Assembly (NCBI GenBank): GCA_937900065.1 | Contig: CALCDS010000334.1 | Location: forward strand, 1 to 7,196 | Direction of reading: 5' to 3' | From: an uncultured Clostridiaceae bacterium | GTDB taxonomy: Bacteria; Bacillota; Clostridia; Clostridiales; Oxobacteraceae | Length of the DNA stretch: 7,196 bases | Shown: in pieces, positions 1 to 5,745 of the stretch | Position numbering within the stretch: position 1 is the stretch's first letter | Layout: the number at the start of each line of letters is the position of its first letter | Position numbers and translations under genes: made by a program | Notes under the pieces: generated by a model | Seen by the model: the letters and a program-made list of their open reading frames with translations, nothing else | What the model was told of the DNA's origin: nothing | Database searches by the model: none

Positions 1-492
1 GCCGGGTACAATTTCGCCATTTTTATCTACAGCCTTATCGCCGGCTACTTTGATAGCCTTCTTTAACCCTGCCCAGTCGGTTGACTTCCTAACTTTCAAA
101 CATTCAGGCGCATTCTTTTCTACCCATGCCGTGAGTTGTTCATCATCCATTACAAACTTTGGGTTTTGCTTTTTCAGTACCAGCTTCCCACTTGGCAAAC
201 CATATGTTTCCTGTGTTTTGGTTGTCTTGTGCGGTACTGTATCAAAGTATTCCTTTAGCTTTGCCGTGAAAAAATCCACTGACCTGTCAGATTGCTCTTT
301 CTTCTTTTGGAGCGATGCCTCAAGCTGTTCTATTTTTTCGTTTACAACCATTTCAAACCTGTGGTACTCGGCCTGCTCCTCACGGATTTTATCCAAAGCC
401 CAATCGGCATCTAAATCCGTCTTAATCCGCCATTCCGGTTTTTCTTGTTCCGCCTCCTCCGGCAGAAACTCGTTTACTATAGCCAAATCCAT
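1..492 (-). CDS. gam: Gam-family host-nuclease inhibitor (C-terminus cut by window edge)
   Basis: The minus-strand frame from ATG at 492 stays open for 164 codons to the window edge. I recognise it as a Mu Gam-like protein, a family that binds double-stranded DNA ends and shields linear phage DNA from host exonucleases. Visible family features are an N-terminal stretch with DADWALDKIREEQAEY, a long charged coiled coil over roughly residues 35-85, then a YGLPSGKLVLKKQNPKF segment and a second part with DWAGLKKAIKVAGDKAVDKNGEIVPG, close to the usual C-terminus. The start has a strong GGAGGG ribosome binding site and lies 12 bases after the stop of the preceding leftward gene, so the two are probably translationally coupled. 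As an early gene it likely precedes recombination or replication genes beyond the edge. Confidence 0.85.
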   Translation of the reverse strand, partial: MDLAIVNEFLPEEAEQEKPEWRIKTDLDADWALDKIREEQAEYHRFEMVVNEKIEQLEASLQKKKEQSDRSVDFFTAKLKEYFDTVPHKTTKTQETYGLPSGKLVLKKQNPKFVMDDEQLTAWVEKNAPECLKVRKSTDWAGLKKAIKVAGDKAVDKNGEIVPG

Positions 493-504
493 TCTTATCC
501 CTCC

Positions 505-810
505 TTAAACAACCTTTTTTAATTTGCCCTCCACCGCCGGGAGGACTTCACTCGGTTCAAATCCCTGTTCTATCACTAGTTCATGCAGTAGTTCCGGTAG
601 CTTTTCGCCGTAAAACATAACAAATAGTTTCCTTGTTGCCTCTTTCTGTTCGTACTGGTTCATATCGCCTGTCGAAAGTAAAATTCTGACTGCTTCTTTT
701 AACGTCCCATTGATATAGCGCAGTTCCGAATTCTCTTGCTCAAGCTCCTCTACCCTGTGGCAAACCTGCTCGGCAAGGTACTTCAGGTCCTGTTTGTAGT
801 CTTTATCCAT
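505..810 (-). CDS. Small phage early protein of unknown function, coiled-coil N-terminus
   Basis: I do not recognise this 101-residue protein. Residues about 8-40 are rich in Glu, Gln and Leu with heptad-like spacing (LAEQVCHRVEELEQENSEL), suggesting a short coiled coil and self-association. The C-terminal half (FVMFYGEKLPELLHELVIEQGF) looks globular and helical, with no catalytic motif. A GTG at 822 is in frame, but it directly abuts the GGGAGAGG ribosome binding site; the ATG at 810 has a normal spacing of about ten bases and is chosen. It lies in a tight leftward operon between a 70-residue protein and gam, so an early phage role in DNA metabolism or its control is plausible from position only. 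Confidence 0.7.
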   Translation of the reverse strand: MDKDYKQDLKYLAEQVCHRVEELEQENSELRYINGTLKEAVRILLSTGDMNQYEQKEATRKLFVMFYGEKLPELLHELVIEQGFEPSEVLPAVEGKLKKVV

Positions 811-862
811 TGCGTTTTTCACCTCTCCCTTGGCTTGTACAAATTTAACATGTTAAAGGCTG

Positions 863-1075
863 TTAAGCCCTTTTCATAAGCTTATCTATCTCGCTCTGGT
901 TTCCCCGAGCGATTATCTCTTGTACAATCCTATTTGCAACTTCATTAACACGTTCCCAGCGCTTTTGGTTCTCTTCTTCGCTGATTTTAGGAGCAACTAT
1001 ATAAATTCTTGTGTTTCCGAACTGGTAAAACTCATCATAGTGAATTTTTAACTCCTCGTTATAACCTGCTCCCAT
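863..1075 (-). CDS. Small hypothetical phage early protein (70 aa)
   Basis: No family is recognised. The 70-residue product has a probable beta-strand-containing first half (IHYDEFYQFGNTRIYIVAPKI) and a helical, charged second half (EENQKRWERVNEVANRIVQEII). An in-frame TTG at 1111 would add 12 residues, but it has only a weak AGGA close by. The ATG at 1075 is preceded by GAGGTGA at ideal distance, so the shorter form is preferred. It is the third leftward gene after the control region, downstream of the two small regulators. The base composition and Shine-Dalgarno site argue that it is real; function is unknown. Confidence 0.65.
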   Translation of the reverse strand: MGAGYNEELKIHYDEFYQFGNTRIYIVAPKISEEENQKRWERVNEVANRIVQEIIARGNQSEIDKLMKRA

Positions 1076-1130
1076 ATTTCTCACCTCGGTAAAATCATAT
1101 TTTCTCGTCAATTTGTCCTATTACTAAAAC

Positions 1131-1310
1131 CTATTTAAAAAATAATGTCCAATCGAAACCTAATACTTCAGCTATTTTTCGAGCATTATCAATAGATGGC
1201 CTGTTCCCATTTTCAATCTTCGTTATTGTGGTTCTATCAACCCCAACTAAAGCTGCTAACTGCTCCTGAGTTAAGCTATTTTCTTCCCGCTTTTCTCTCA
1301 TTAGTTGCAC
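1131..1310 (-). CDS. Small Cro/Xre-type helix-turn-helix regulator (59 aa)
   Basis: Translating the minus strand from GTG at 1310 gives a 59-residue protein consisting almost entirely of one HTH_3 (Cro/C1) domain. The helix-turn-helix covers about residues 13-34 (LTQEQLAALVGVDRTTITKI), followed by the typical ENGNRPSIDNARKIAEVLG and a short FDWTLFFK end. GTG is chosen because GGAGG at 1322-1318 stands seven bases upstream; the ATG at 1301 would be 16 bases away and would cut into the first helix. The gene follows another leftward HTH gene by 33 bases. A perfect palindrome at 1331-1347 overlaps its likely -10 element, so self-regulation is plausible. It is a candidate Cro-like or early-gene regulator; its binding site is not proven. 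Confidence 0.85.
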   Translation of the reverse strand: MQLMREKREENSLTQEQLAALVGVDRTTITKIENGNRPSIDNARKIAEVLGFDWTLFFK

Positions 1311-1330
1311 ATCACCACCTCCATTCTTTG

Positions 1331-1347
1331 ATAGTTTTATAAACTAT
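1331..1347. promoter_or_regulatory. Palindromic operator candidate before the 59-aa regulator
   Basis: ATAGTTT-TAT-AAACTAT is a perfect inverted repeat with 7-bp arms. It lies 20 bases upstream of the GTG start at 1310 and overlaps the stop codon of the upstream HTH gene. Read leftward, it also contains TATAAA at 1341-1336, which with TAGTCA at 1365-1360 (18-base spacer) forms a plausible weak promoter. Its sequence differs from the CAAC-N5-GTTG sites in the main control region, so it may belong to a different regulator, most simply the 59-residue protein itself. Confidence 0.5.
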
Positions 1348-1595
1348 GGAGTGTTGTTTTGACTATTAGACAACGTATCGTTGTCCGCACTGGTAAAAAA
1401 AATATTTTCCATATTCTCGCCAAAAAATTCGGCTATTTTTTTTGCTAAATCTAAACTTGGATTTCTAACCCCTATTTCAATCATTCCATAGTAACTCGCA
1501 GTAATACCAATGGAATTGGCAACATCCTTTTGTTTCAGATTTAACTTTTTTCTTAAATTTATAAGTTTCTGTCTTGGCTGTGTTTTCAACTTCAT
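1344..1595 (-). CDS. Cro/Xre-family helix-turn-helix regulator, first gene of the leftward operon
   Basis: This 83-residue protein carries one HTH_3 domain over about residues 9-63, with the helix-turn-helix in LKQKDVANSIGITASYYGMI followed by EIGVRNPSLDLAKKIAEFFG. A polar tail of about 20 residues follows, with no known domain. It is the first gene transcribed leftward from the divergent control region, the position of Cro in lambdoid switches, so it probably favours the lytic programme by acting on the same operators as the repressor. The ATG at 1595 lies nine bases after GAGGGA. A GTG at 1598 and a TTG at 1589 (served by GAGG at 1601-1598) are alternatives that change only a few residues. 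One CAAC-N5-GTTG site lies inside its 3' end. Confidence 0.85.
   Translation of the reverse strand: MKLKTQPRQKLINLRKKLNLKQKDVANSIGITASYYGMIEIGVRNPSLDLAKKIAEFFGENMENIFFTSADNDTLSNSQNNTP
1370..1384. promoter_or_regulatory. Fifth CAAC-N5-GTTG operator-like site, inside a coding region
   Basis: ACAACGTATCGTTGT matches the consensus of the four control-region sites and extends to GACAACG-TAT-CGTTGTC, a perfect inverted repeat at 1369-1385. It lies within the last codons of the leftward HTH gene, directly upstream of the possible -35 element (1365-1360) of the next HTH gene. A repressor bound here could act as a roadblock or control the internal promoter. Function is inferred from the match only. 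Confidence 0.55.
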
Positions 1596-1608
1596 CACCT
1601 CTATTCCC

Positions 1609-1623
1609 TCAACAATTCGTTGT
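1609..1623. promoter_or_regulatory. Operator site 1 (CAAC-N5-GTTG)
   Basis: CAACAATTCGTTG at 1610-1622 has the CAAC/GTTG half-sites shared by the whole set. It lies just downstream of the predicted start point of the leftward promoter, between that promoter and the ribosome binding site of the first HTH gene, so occupancy would block early elongation. Confidence 0.6.
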
Positions 1624-1635
1624 TTGTATAATTAA

Positions 1636-1664
1636 ATTATAAACAACAAATTGTTGCTTGTCAA
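1636..1664 (-). promoter_or_regulatory. Strong leftward early promoter, consensus -35 and -10
   Basis: On the minus strand TTGACA (1664-1659) and TATAAT (1641-1636) are both exact sigma-A consensus hexamers with a 17-base spacer. This promoter would drive the two small HTH genes, the two unknown genes and gam. Operator 2 sits in the middle of the spacer and operator 1 just downstream, so the promoter looks built to be strong and fully repressible, as expected of a lytic early promoter in a lysogen. Confidence 0.9.
1643..1657. promoter_or_regulatory. Operator site 2, inside the leftward promoter spacer
   Basis: CAACAAATTGTTG at 1644-1656 is a perfect inverted repeat (CAACAA-A-TTGTTG). It lies exactly between the -35 and -10 hexamers of the leftward promoter, so a bound protein would exclude RNA polymerase. 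This is the most persuasive repressor site of the set. Confidence 0.75.
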
Positions 1665-1672
1665 TATTTATC

Positions 1673-1687
1673 ACAACTTTTTGTTGA
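1673..1687. promoter_or_regulatory. Operator site 3 between the divergent promoters
   Basis: CAACTTTTTGTTG at 1674-1686 shares the half-sites and lies between the leftward -35 element and the repressor promoter, about 30 bp centre to centre from operators 2 and 4. It could help cooperative binding or tune the repressor promoter. Confidence 0.6.
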
Positions 1688-1701
1688 TTTTGTTTCATTA
1701 C

Positions 1702-1716
1702 ACAACTTTAAGTTGT
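1702..1716. promoter_or_regulatory. Operator site 4, at the repressor promoter
   Basis: ACAACTT-T-AAGTTGT is a perfect inverted repeat with 7-bp arms. It directly abuts TAAAAT (1716-1721), the best candidate -10 element for rightward transcription of the repressor gene; no good -35 is visible. Occupancy would be expected to shut off or tune the repressor's own synthesis. Confidence 0.65.
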
Positions 1717-1738
1717 AAAATAGTTGTAGTATTTATAT

Positions 1739-1754
1739 GGAGGTGGTTAACTTG
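1739..1754 (+). promoter_or_regulatory. Ribosome binding site deciding a TTG start for the repressor
   Basis: GGAGGTGG at 1739-1746 is followed after a normal spacing by TTG at 1752. The ATG at 1737 overlaps this Shine-Dalgarno sequence and has no ribosome binding site of its own unless the message is nearly leaderless. TTG is therefore the likelier start and would keep repressor levels modest. Confidence 0.7.
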
Positions 1755-2171
1755 TTAGGTGAGATTTTGAAAAAATTAAGATCAGAAAGAAACCTATTGC
1801 AGAAAGACGTAGCTAAAGTGTTAAATATAACTCCAAGTGCATATGGCTTTTATGAGCAAGGTGAAAGAGTACCCAATGCTGAAACATTACAAAAATTAGC
1901 GGAATATTTTGATGTTACAGTTGACTATTTACTTGGTAGAACTAACATTCGTAAACCCTATATTTCTGAAAGCTATTTAAAAAATAATTCTGTAACTAAT
2001 AAAGACTTGAAGCAATACGAAGATTTCATTAAGCATGCTGGAGCTTTTTTTATGGACGATGAGGTCAATGAAGAGGATAAAGAAAAGCTCTTCAAGGATA
2101 TATCTGAATTATTTTGGAAGTCTAAAGAGATTAATAAACAAAAGTATGGGAGAAAGAAGAAGAGCAAATAG
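1752..2171 (+). CDS. Xre-family (ImmR-like) lysogeny repressor
   Basis: The 139-residue protein has an N-terminal HTH_3 domain (about residues 4-62) with its helix-turn-helix at about 17-36 (QKDVAKVLNITPSAYGFYEQ) and the usual EYFDVTVDYLLGRT end. A linker and an acidic-then-basic helical C-terminal region (about 85-139, ending KYGRKKKSK) follow. It lacks a LexA-type Ser/Lys self-cleavage domain, which fits repressors removed by a separate ImmA protease. The peptidase gene follows 14 bases downstream, the ImmR-ImmA order known from ICEBs1 and several phages. It most likely binds the CAAC-N5-GTTG sites, represses the leftward promoter and regulates itself. An in-frame ATG at 1737 would add five residues. 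Confidence 0.87.
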   Translation: MLGEILKKLRSERNLLQKDVAKVLNITPSAYGFYEQGERVPNAETLQKLAEYFDVTVDYLLGRTNIRKPYISESYLKNNSVTNKDLKQYEDFIKHAGAFFMDDEVNEEDKEKLFKDISELFWKSKEINKQKYGRKKKSK

Positions 2172-2185
2172 GGGGGCATCCTATT

Positions 2186-2635
2186 ATGATTAACATACAT
2201 ACTATAGTAAAACATCTTGTGCAAAAATATAACAACACCCGTGATCCAGAAAAGATAGCACGGGAATTACATATTACAATAGTAAAAAAAGAATACACTG
2301 GCATAACAAAAGGATACTTTATTAAAATACATACAAATAAGTTTATTGTAATAAATTCTTTGCTCAATGAATACTCTCAACGTATTGTAATGGCCCATGA
2401 ATTGGGACATGCCATATTACATTCAACATCAAACATATATTTCATACGGGAGCAGACTTTGTTCCCAATCGGTAAATATGAAGTTCAAGCCAATAAATTT
2501 GCAGCAGAATTGCTTATAAATGACGACGATATTATAAAAGAATATACTGTACCGCAAATGGCATGTTATTTTGGAGTACCGGAAGAATTGGTGGAATATA
2601 AATTATTAAGAAGAAAAGAAGTGGAATATTTATGA
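2186..2635 (+). CDS. immA: ImmA/IrrE-family metallopeptidase (anti-repressor protease)
   Basis: The 149-residue protein has the zinc-binding HELGH motif at residues 71-75, within IVMAHELGHAILHS, and the downstream KYEVQANKFAAELL segment (residues 98-111) whose glutamate is the usual third ligand. This is the ImmA/IrrE (Peptidase_M78) fold at a normal length for phage members. The known role of such proteins is site-specific cleavage of the neighbouring repressor after DNA damage or a cell-cell signal, releasing the lytic or excision programme. It sits 14 bases after the repressor stop with an AGGGGGG ribosome binding site and overlaps the next gene by four bases, so co-expression in lysogens is likely. 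The trigger cannot be read from the sequence. Confidence 0.9.
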   Translation: MINIHTIVKHLVQKYNNTRDPEKIARELHITIVKKEYTGITKGYFIKIHTNKFIVINSLLNEYSQRIVMAHELGHAILHSTSNIYFIREQTLFPIGKYEVQANKFAAELLINDDDIIKEYTVPQMACYFGVPEELVEYKLLRRKEVEYL

Positions 2636-2898
2636 GTTTTTATATAAGTGTGCTTTACGTTGCCATAGGAAGGTTGATTCTATTCCTTTTTAAGGTTAAA
2701 AAGAATACTCTAAAAATCACATTATACAGTTCAGGGATAGCATTATTGATATCGTTTTTAATAGGGATAATAGCAAGCCATTCGCTCATTAACAGCGTTG
2801 GTTATTTATTTTATTGCTTGCCTGGGGTAATAGTTGCTGCGTTAATATTATTGGCTATTGAGATGTGGGGAAATAAGAAAAACAAGAAAATGATTTAA
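2632..2898 (+). CDS. Small membrane protein, three predicted helices, unknown function
   Basis: The 88-residue product is mostly hydrophobic, with likely membrane helices at about residues 4-20, 29-48 and 57-79 and a basic tail (NKKNKK) that should stay in the cytoplasm. No family is recognised. Its ATG overlaps the stop of the peptidase gene (ATGA), indicating translational coupling and production in the lysogen. The position between the immunity genes and the integrase is where temperate phages often carry lysogenic-conversion or superinfection-exclusion genes, so such a role is a reasonable hypothesis without direct sequence support. The region is visibly more AT-rich than the leftward early genes, hinting at a separately acquired cassette. 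Confidence 0.75.
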   Translation: MSFYISVLYVAIGRLILFLFKVKKNTLKITLYSSGIALLISFLIGIIASHSLINSVGYLFYCLPGVIVAALILLAIEMWGNKKNKKMI

Positions 2899-2917
2899 CC
2901 GTTGTGGAGGTGTGCTT

Positions 2918-3397
2918 ATGGAAAAGTTTAAATATAAAAATACATTTTTAATAATTTACCTTCTATCTATTATAATCATGTTTACTTTTTTGGTCCCCTT
3001 TAATATTTTAGCAACCACTTATTCCAGCCAGAAAGTTCCACATACGGCTGTTATGCAAACCATATATGATTCTATATTTTATACTAGCGATTATCGTGAG
3101 AATTCTTCTACAACAATAGCAAGCTTAATTGATTATAAAAGGTTATTAATGCAAATATTTTTTCTAACTGTAGTTTGTGGAATACCTTATTTAGTATCAA
3201 AACCATCTAAATTGACTGTCAAAGAAATTATTGACTATGAAGTAAGGTTAAAAGAGAAAGATGATGATATTTCGAGATACAAAATGCTGTATGATGATCT
3301 TCAGGAATATGGTTATAGGGGTACTCCAGAAGAAATATCGGAAGTTTTGAAGGAACAAATTAAAGAAATGAGAGAACAACAGTCAAGTGATAAATAG
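2918..3397 (+). CDS. Membrane protein with two helices and a cytoplasmic coiled-coil tail
   Basis: This 159-residue protein has membrane helices at about residues 8-31 and 76-94, a polar loop between them (about 32-75, probably outside the cell) and a charged helical C-terminal region (about 95-155, with EVRLKEKDDDISRYKMLYDD and EVLKEQIKEMREQQ) that looks like a coiled coil. ATG at 2918 is chosen because GGAGG ends seven bases upstream; the GTG at 2912 is too close. No family is recognised. Its layout, a short external loop linked to a cytoplasmic coiled coil, suits a sensor, anchor or partner-binding subunit. It is cotranscribed with the other two membrane proteins, so they may form one complex. 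Confidence 0.75.
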   Translation: MEKFKYKNTFLIIYLLSIIIMFTFLVPFNILATTYSSQKVPHTAVMQTIYDSIFYTSDYRENSSTTIASLIDYKRLLMQIFFLTVVCGIPYLVSKPSKLTVKEIIDYEVRLKEKDDDISRYKMLYDDLQEYGYRGTPEEISEVLKEQIKEMREQQSSDK

Positions 3398-3458
3398 AAA
3401 GTGATTGGATATAAGCCACGTGCTGATAAAGATATAAAAAAAGGGAGTAGATGAGCAA

Positions 3459-4055
3459 ATGTTTTATACGTATAGGGGACTAAAAATAAGATTAAATGAA
3501 CGATATTGCCTTTGGCGTAGTCCTGAACATATTCTAAAAATGGATAAGCTATTATCAGAAACTGAGTTTTTAGCTGACCTTCGAGGCTATTATGCGTTTA
3601 TATTAGGGCTCTTAATGCTCATTTCCAAATTTGACATTAAAACTATATTTATTTATACATTTTACATAACTATATTTGGAATATTGATCCCACTGTTTTA
3701 CCCATTTTTATATTTTTATGAGTCTACATCTTTTAGATTCTTCAGGGGATTATTTTCCTATATATCCGGATGGTATATAGATAAACTAATAATAATTATT
3801 GTTGGATTAATTACAGCCGGTTGGAAATCAATTGTAGCCTATTTTACAGGATTTTATCTTGCAGTTATTATAAGTACAATATTAAATTATATATGGGCAA
3901 AAGTCACATATAAAAAATATGGTTTATTTATATGTGACGTAGAAAGAATATTTATAAATGTATCACGATATTACGTAGACAAGCATACTTCTTTTAATAA
4001 ATGGATAAAAGACTATCTAAACGGTGTATCCCAACTGGATAGTGTAAATAGCTAA
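3459..4055 (+). CDS. Polytopic membrane protein of unknown function
   Basis: The 198-residue product begins with a hydrophilic segment (about residues 1-40, TYRGLKIRLNERYCLWRSPEHI), has hydrophobic stretches at about 42-57, 62-87, 105-121 and 126-146, and ends in a roughly 50-residue polar, aromatic-rich tail. Four membrane helices are likely. I recognise no family or enzyme motif. The start follows GGGAG by 11 bases, slightly long. It lies 61 bases after the previous gene and 16 bases before the integrase start. As the third membrane protein in a row inside a lysogeny module it may belong to an exclusion or surface-modifying function; this is positional inference only. Confidence 0.72.
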   Translation: MFYTYRGLKIRLNERYCLWRSPEHILKMDKLLSETEFLADLRGYYAFILGLLMLISKFDIKTIFIYTFYITIFGILIPLFYPFLYFYESTSFRFFRGLFSYISGWYIDKLIIIIVGLITAGWKSIVAYFTGFYLAVIISTILNYIWAKVTYKKYGLFICDVERIFINVSRYYVDKHTSFNKWIKDYLNGVSQLDSVNS

Positions 4056-4071
4056 TAAGGAAGTGGTACAT

Positions 4072-5694
4072 ATGAACTTAAATGCGAGTTTACATACAAA
4101 CTTATATATGAACTATTGCATGTATTTAAGGAAGTCCCGAGCAGACATTGAAGCAGAAGAAAGAGGAGAGGGAGAAACTCTTGCCAGGCACCGTAAAGCC
4201 TTACTGGAATTAGCTAAAAGGCTGCATATAATCGTCACAAAAGAATATGCAGAAGTGGTTTCTGGCGATACTATTGCAGCAAGACCTGTCATGCAACAAC
4301 TATTGGAAGATGTGGAACAAGGCAAATGGAATGGCGTACTGGTTATGGAAGTTGAACGTCTTGCCCGTGGCGATACGATGGATCAAGGTCTTGTCGCTCA
4401 AACCTTCAAATATTCAAACACGAAAATAATAACACCTATGAAAATATATGACCCAAATAATGAATATGACGAGGAGTATTTTGAATTCGGGCTTTTTATG
4501 AGCCGTAGAGAATATAAAACTATCAATCGTCGCCTCCAGCGTGGCCGTATTGCATCAGTTAAAGAAGGAAAATACGTAGGGAATAAACCCCCATATGGAT
4601 ACACAAGGGAAAAGCTTGAAAATGAAAAAGGGTATACTTTAATTCCAAACCCCGAACAAGCCGATGTTGTAAAAATGATATTTGAACTTTATACCAAGGG
4701 TGAGAAGCAGAAAGACGGCACATATAAACGCCTTGGATCAGGGCTTATCGTTAGGAAGCTCAATGAGCTCAAAATACCCACTATGAAGGGCGGTGCTTGG
4801 GCACCATCTACTATATTAGGGATATTGAGGAATCCTGTATATATAGGCAAAGTACGCTGGAATTCACGACCGGAAGTAAAGACGTTGGTTGAAGGAGAAA
4901 TTAAAAAGAGACGGCCCAGAGCAAAGCCAGAAGATTGGACTCTTGTTGACGGTCTGCATGAAGCAATAATAGATAACTATACGTGGGAAATTGCGCAGGA
5001 ATATCTAATCAATAATCCTTCAAGACCATGCCCAAGTGATGAAACAATTAAAAATCCATTGGCAGGATTGATTGAGTGCGGCATGTGCGGGCGCAATATG
5101 ATTCGCCGTCCTTATAATGGAAAGCTTGATACTTTAATGTGTCCTTCTACAGCATGCAAAAATATAAGTACTCATTTAGTTTATGTTGAAGAACGATTAC
5201 TAAAATCATTGGAGGGATGGCTATATAATTATAAACTTAGCTGGGGCGCAAATGACAAAAGCATAAACCTGTTAAATGCACAACAAGATATAAAAAAGAA
5301 ATCTTTAAAAAAGGTTGAGGATGAACTTAAAACCTTTGAAAAACAAAGGGATAATATATATGATCTGCTTGAGCAAGGAATTTATTCAACTGATAAATTT
5401 TTTGAAAGATCACGAGTACTAACTGATAAAATTAATGAAGCACAGGCATATAGGGAAAAACTTCTTGAGGAATTGCACCAGGAGAAATTAAGAGAAGAAA
5501 GCCAAAAAAAGATTATTCCAAAAGTTGAAAAGGTCCTTGAACTTTATAAGTCAACTGAGGATCCGGCAATAAAAAATGAGCTCCTTAAAGAAGTTATTAA
5601 TAAAGCTGTATATACAAAAACAGTGGATGGCAGAAATCATAATAATAGACCTGATGATTTTAAACTTGTTTTATATCCAAAGCTTACTAAATAA
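4072..5694 (+). CDS. Large serine recombinase (phage integrase)
   Basis: The 540-residue protein is a complete large serine integrase. The N-terminal resolvase domain (about residues 14-152) has the nucleophile in YLRKSR (Ser22) with Arg20, followed by SGDTIAARPVMQQLL and VMEVERLARGD. A recombinase domain (about 169-285) contains NKPPYGYTREKL and GGAWAPSTILGILRNPVYIGKV. A zinc ribbon follows with CGMCG and CPSTAC (Cys336, 339, 357 and 362), then a long coiled coil (about 400-485) and a C-terminal DNA-binding tail. ATG at 4072 has AGGAAG eight bases upstream; GTG at 4063 overlaps it. The enzyme joins phage and chromosomal attachment sites, and excision would need a directionality factor, not identified here. 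The gene ends 25 bases before the disrupted catalase, as expected next to an attachment site. Confidence 0.95.
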   Translation: MNLNASLHTNLYMNYCMYLRKSRADIEAEERGEGETLARHRKALLELAKRLHIIVTKEYAEVVSGDTIAARPVMQQLLEDVEQGKWNGVLVMEVERLARGDTMDQGLVAQTFKYSNTKIITPMKIYDPNNEYDEEYFEFGLFMSRREYKTINRRLQRGRIASVKEGKYVGNKPPYGYTREKLENEKGYTLIPNPEQADVVKMIFELYTKGEKQKDGTYKRLGSGLIVRKLNELKIPTMKGGAWAPSTILGILRNPVYIGKVRWNSRPEVKTLVEGEIKKRRPRAKPEDWTLVDGLHEAIIDNYTWEIAQEYLINNPSRPCPSDETIKNPLAGLIECGMCGRNMIRRPYNGKLDTLMCPSTACKNISTHLVYVEERLLKSLEGWLYNYKLSWGANDKSINLLNAQQDIKKKSLKKVEDELKTFEKQRDNIYDLLEQGIYSTDKFFERSRVLTDKINEAQAYREKLLEELHQEKLREESQKKIIPKVEKVLELYKSTEDPAIKNELLKEVINKAVYTKTVDGRNHNNRPDDFKLVLYPKLTK

Positions 5695-5745
5695 TATTAT
5701 CAGTAATTGACAACATCTTGGCACTGAGGAACTTGCGCATGTCGA
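5695..5745. other. Hybrid attachment site: element-host junction inside cotJC
   Basis: To the right of about 5720 the reading frame is unbroken CotJC-type sequence starting GTEELAHVE. To the left the same frame reads stop (5708-5710), then Gln-His-Leu, in place of the family's conserved Asp-Ile before GTEE. The crossover is therefore at or a few bases before 5720. Serine integrases use host sites of about 40-50 bp with a two-base crossover, so the functional site should span roughly this interval. Which two bases are exchanged cannot be told without the other junction. Confidence 0.75.

Larger units (their letters stand above)
1..5719. mobile_element. Prophage-like integrated element, right-hand part (left end outside window)
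   Basis: The stretch has the usual order of a temperate phage lysogeny region: leftward early genes, a divergent repressor control region, a repressor with an ImmA-type peptidase, a small membrane-protein cassette and a serine integrase at the very end. The right boundary is placed where the sequence abruptly becomes the middle of a CotJC-type catalase reading frame, about 25 bases after the integrase stop. The Gam-family gene favours a phage over an integrative conjugative element, but ImmR-ImmA switches occur in both. No structural genes are in view, so whether the element is complete or defective cannot be judged. The exact boundary is uncertain by a few bases because the shared core sequence cannot be defined without the other end. 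Confidence 0.88.

Noticed and set aside
50..508. 152-codon open frame on the plus strand
   Set aside because: It lies antisense to the Gam-family gene, whose protein sequence and ribosome binding site are convincing; the plus-strand product is Ser/Phe-rich with no family resemblance.
844..857. 14-bp perfect palindrome TTTAACATGTTAAA between two leftward genes
   Set aside because: AT-rich perfect palindromes of this length are expected about once by chance in a window this size, and no promoter or second copy supports an operator role.
1973..2367. Two minus-strand frames (1973-2224 and 2131-2367)
   Set aside because: They are antisense to the repressor and ImmA genes, have low-complexity Phe/Ser/Ile-rich products and lack good ribosome binding sites.
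3402..3455. A 17-codon frame between two membrane-protein genes
   Set aside because: Too short, without a convincing ribosome binding site or any recognisable feature.
4113..4604. Short frames on both strands inside the integrase gene
   Set aside because: They are shadows of a clearly assigned large serine recombinase.
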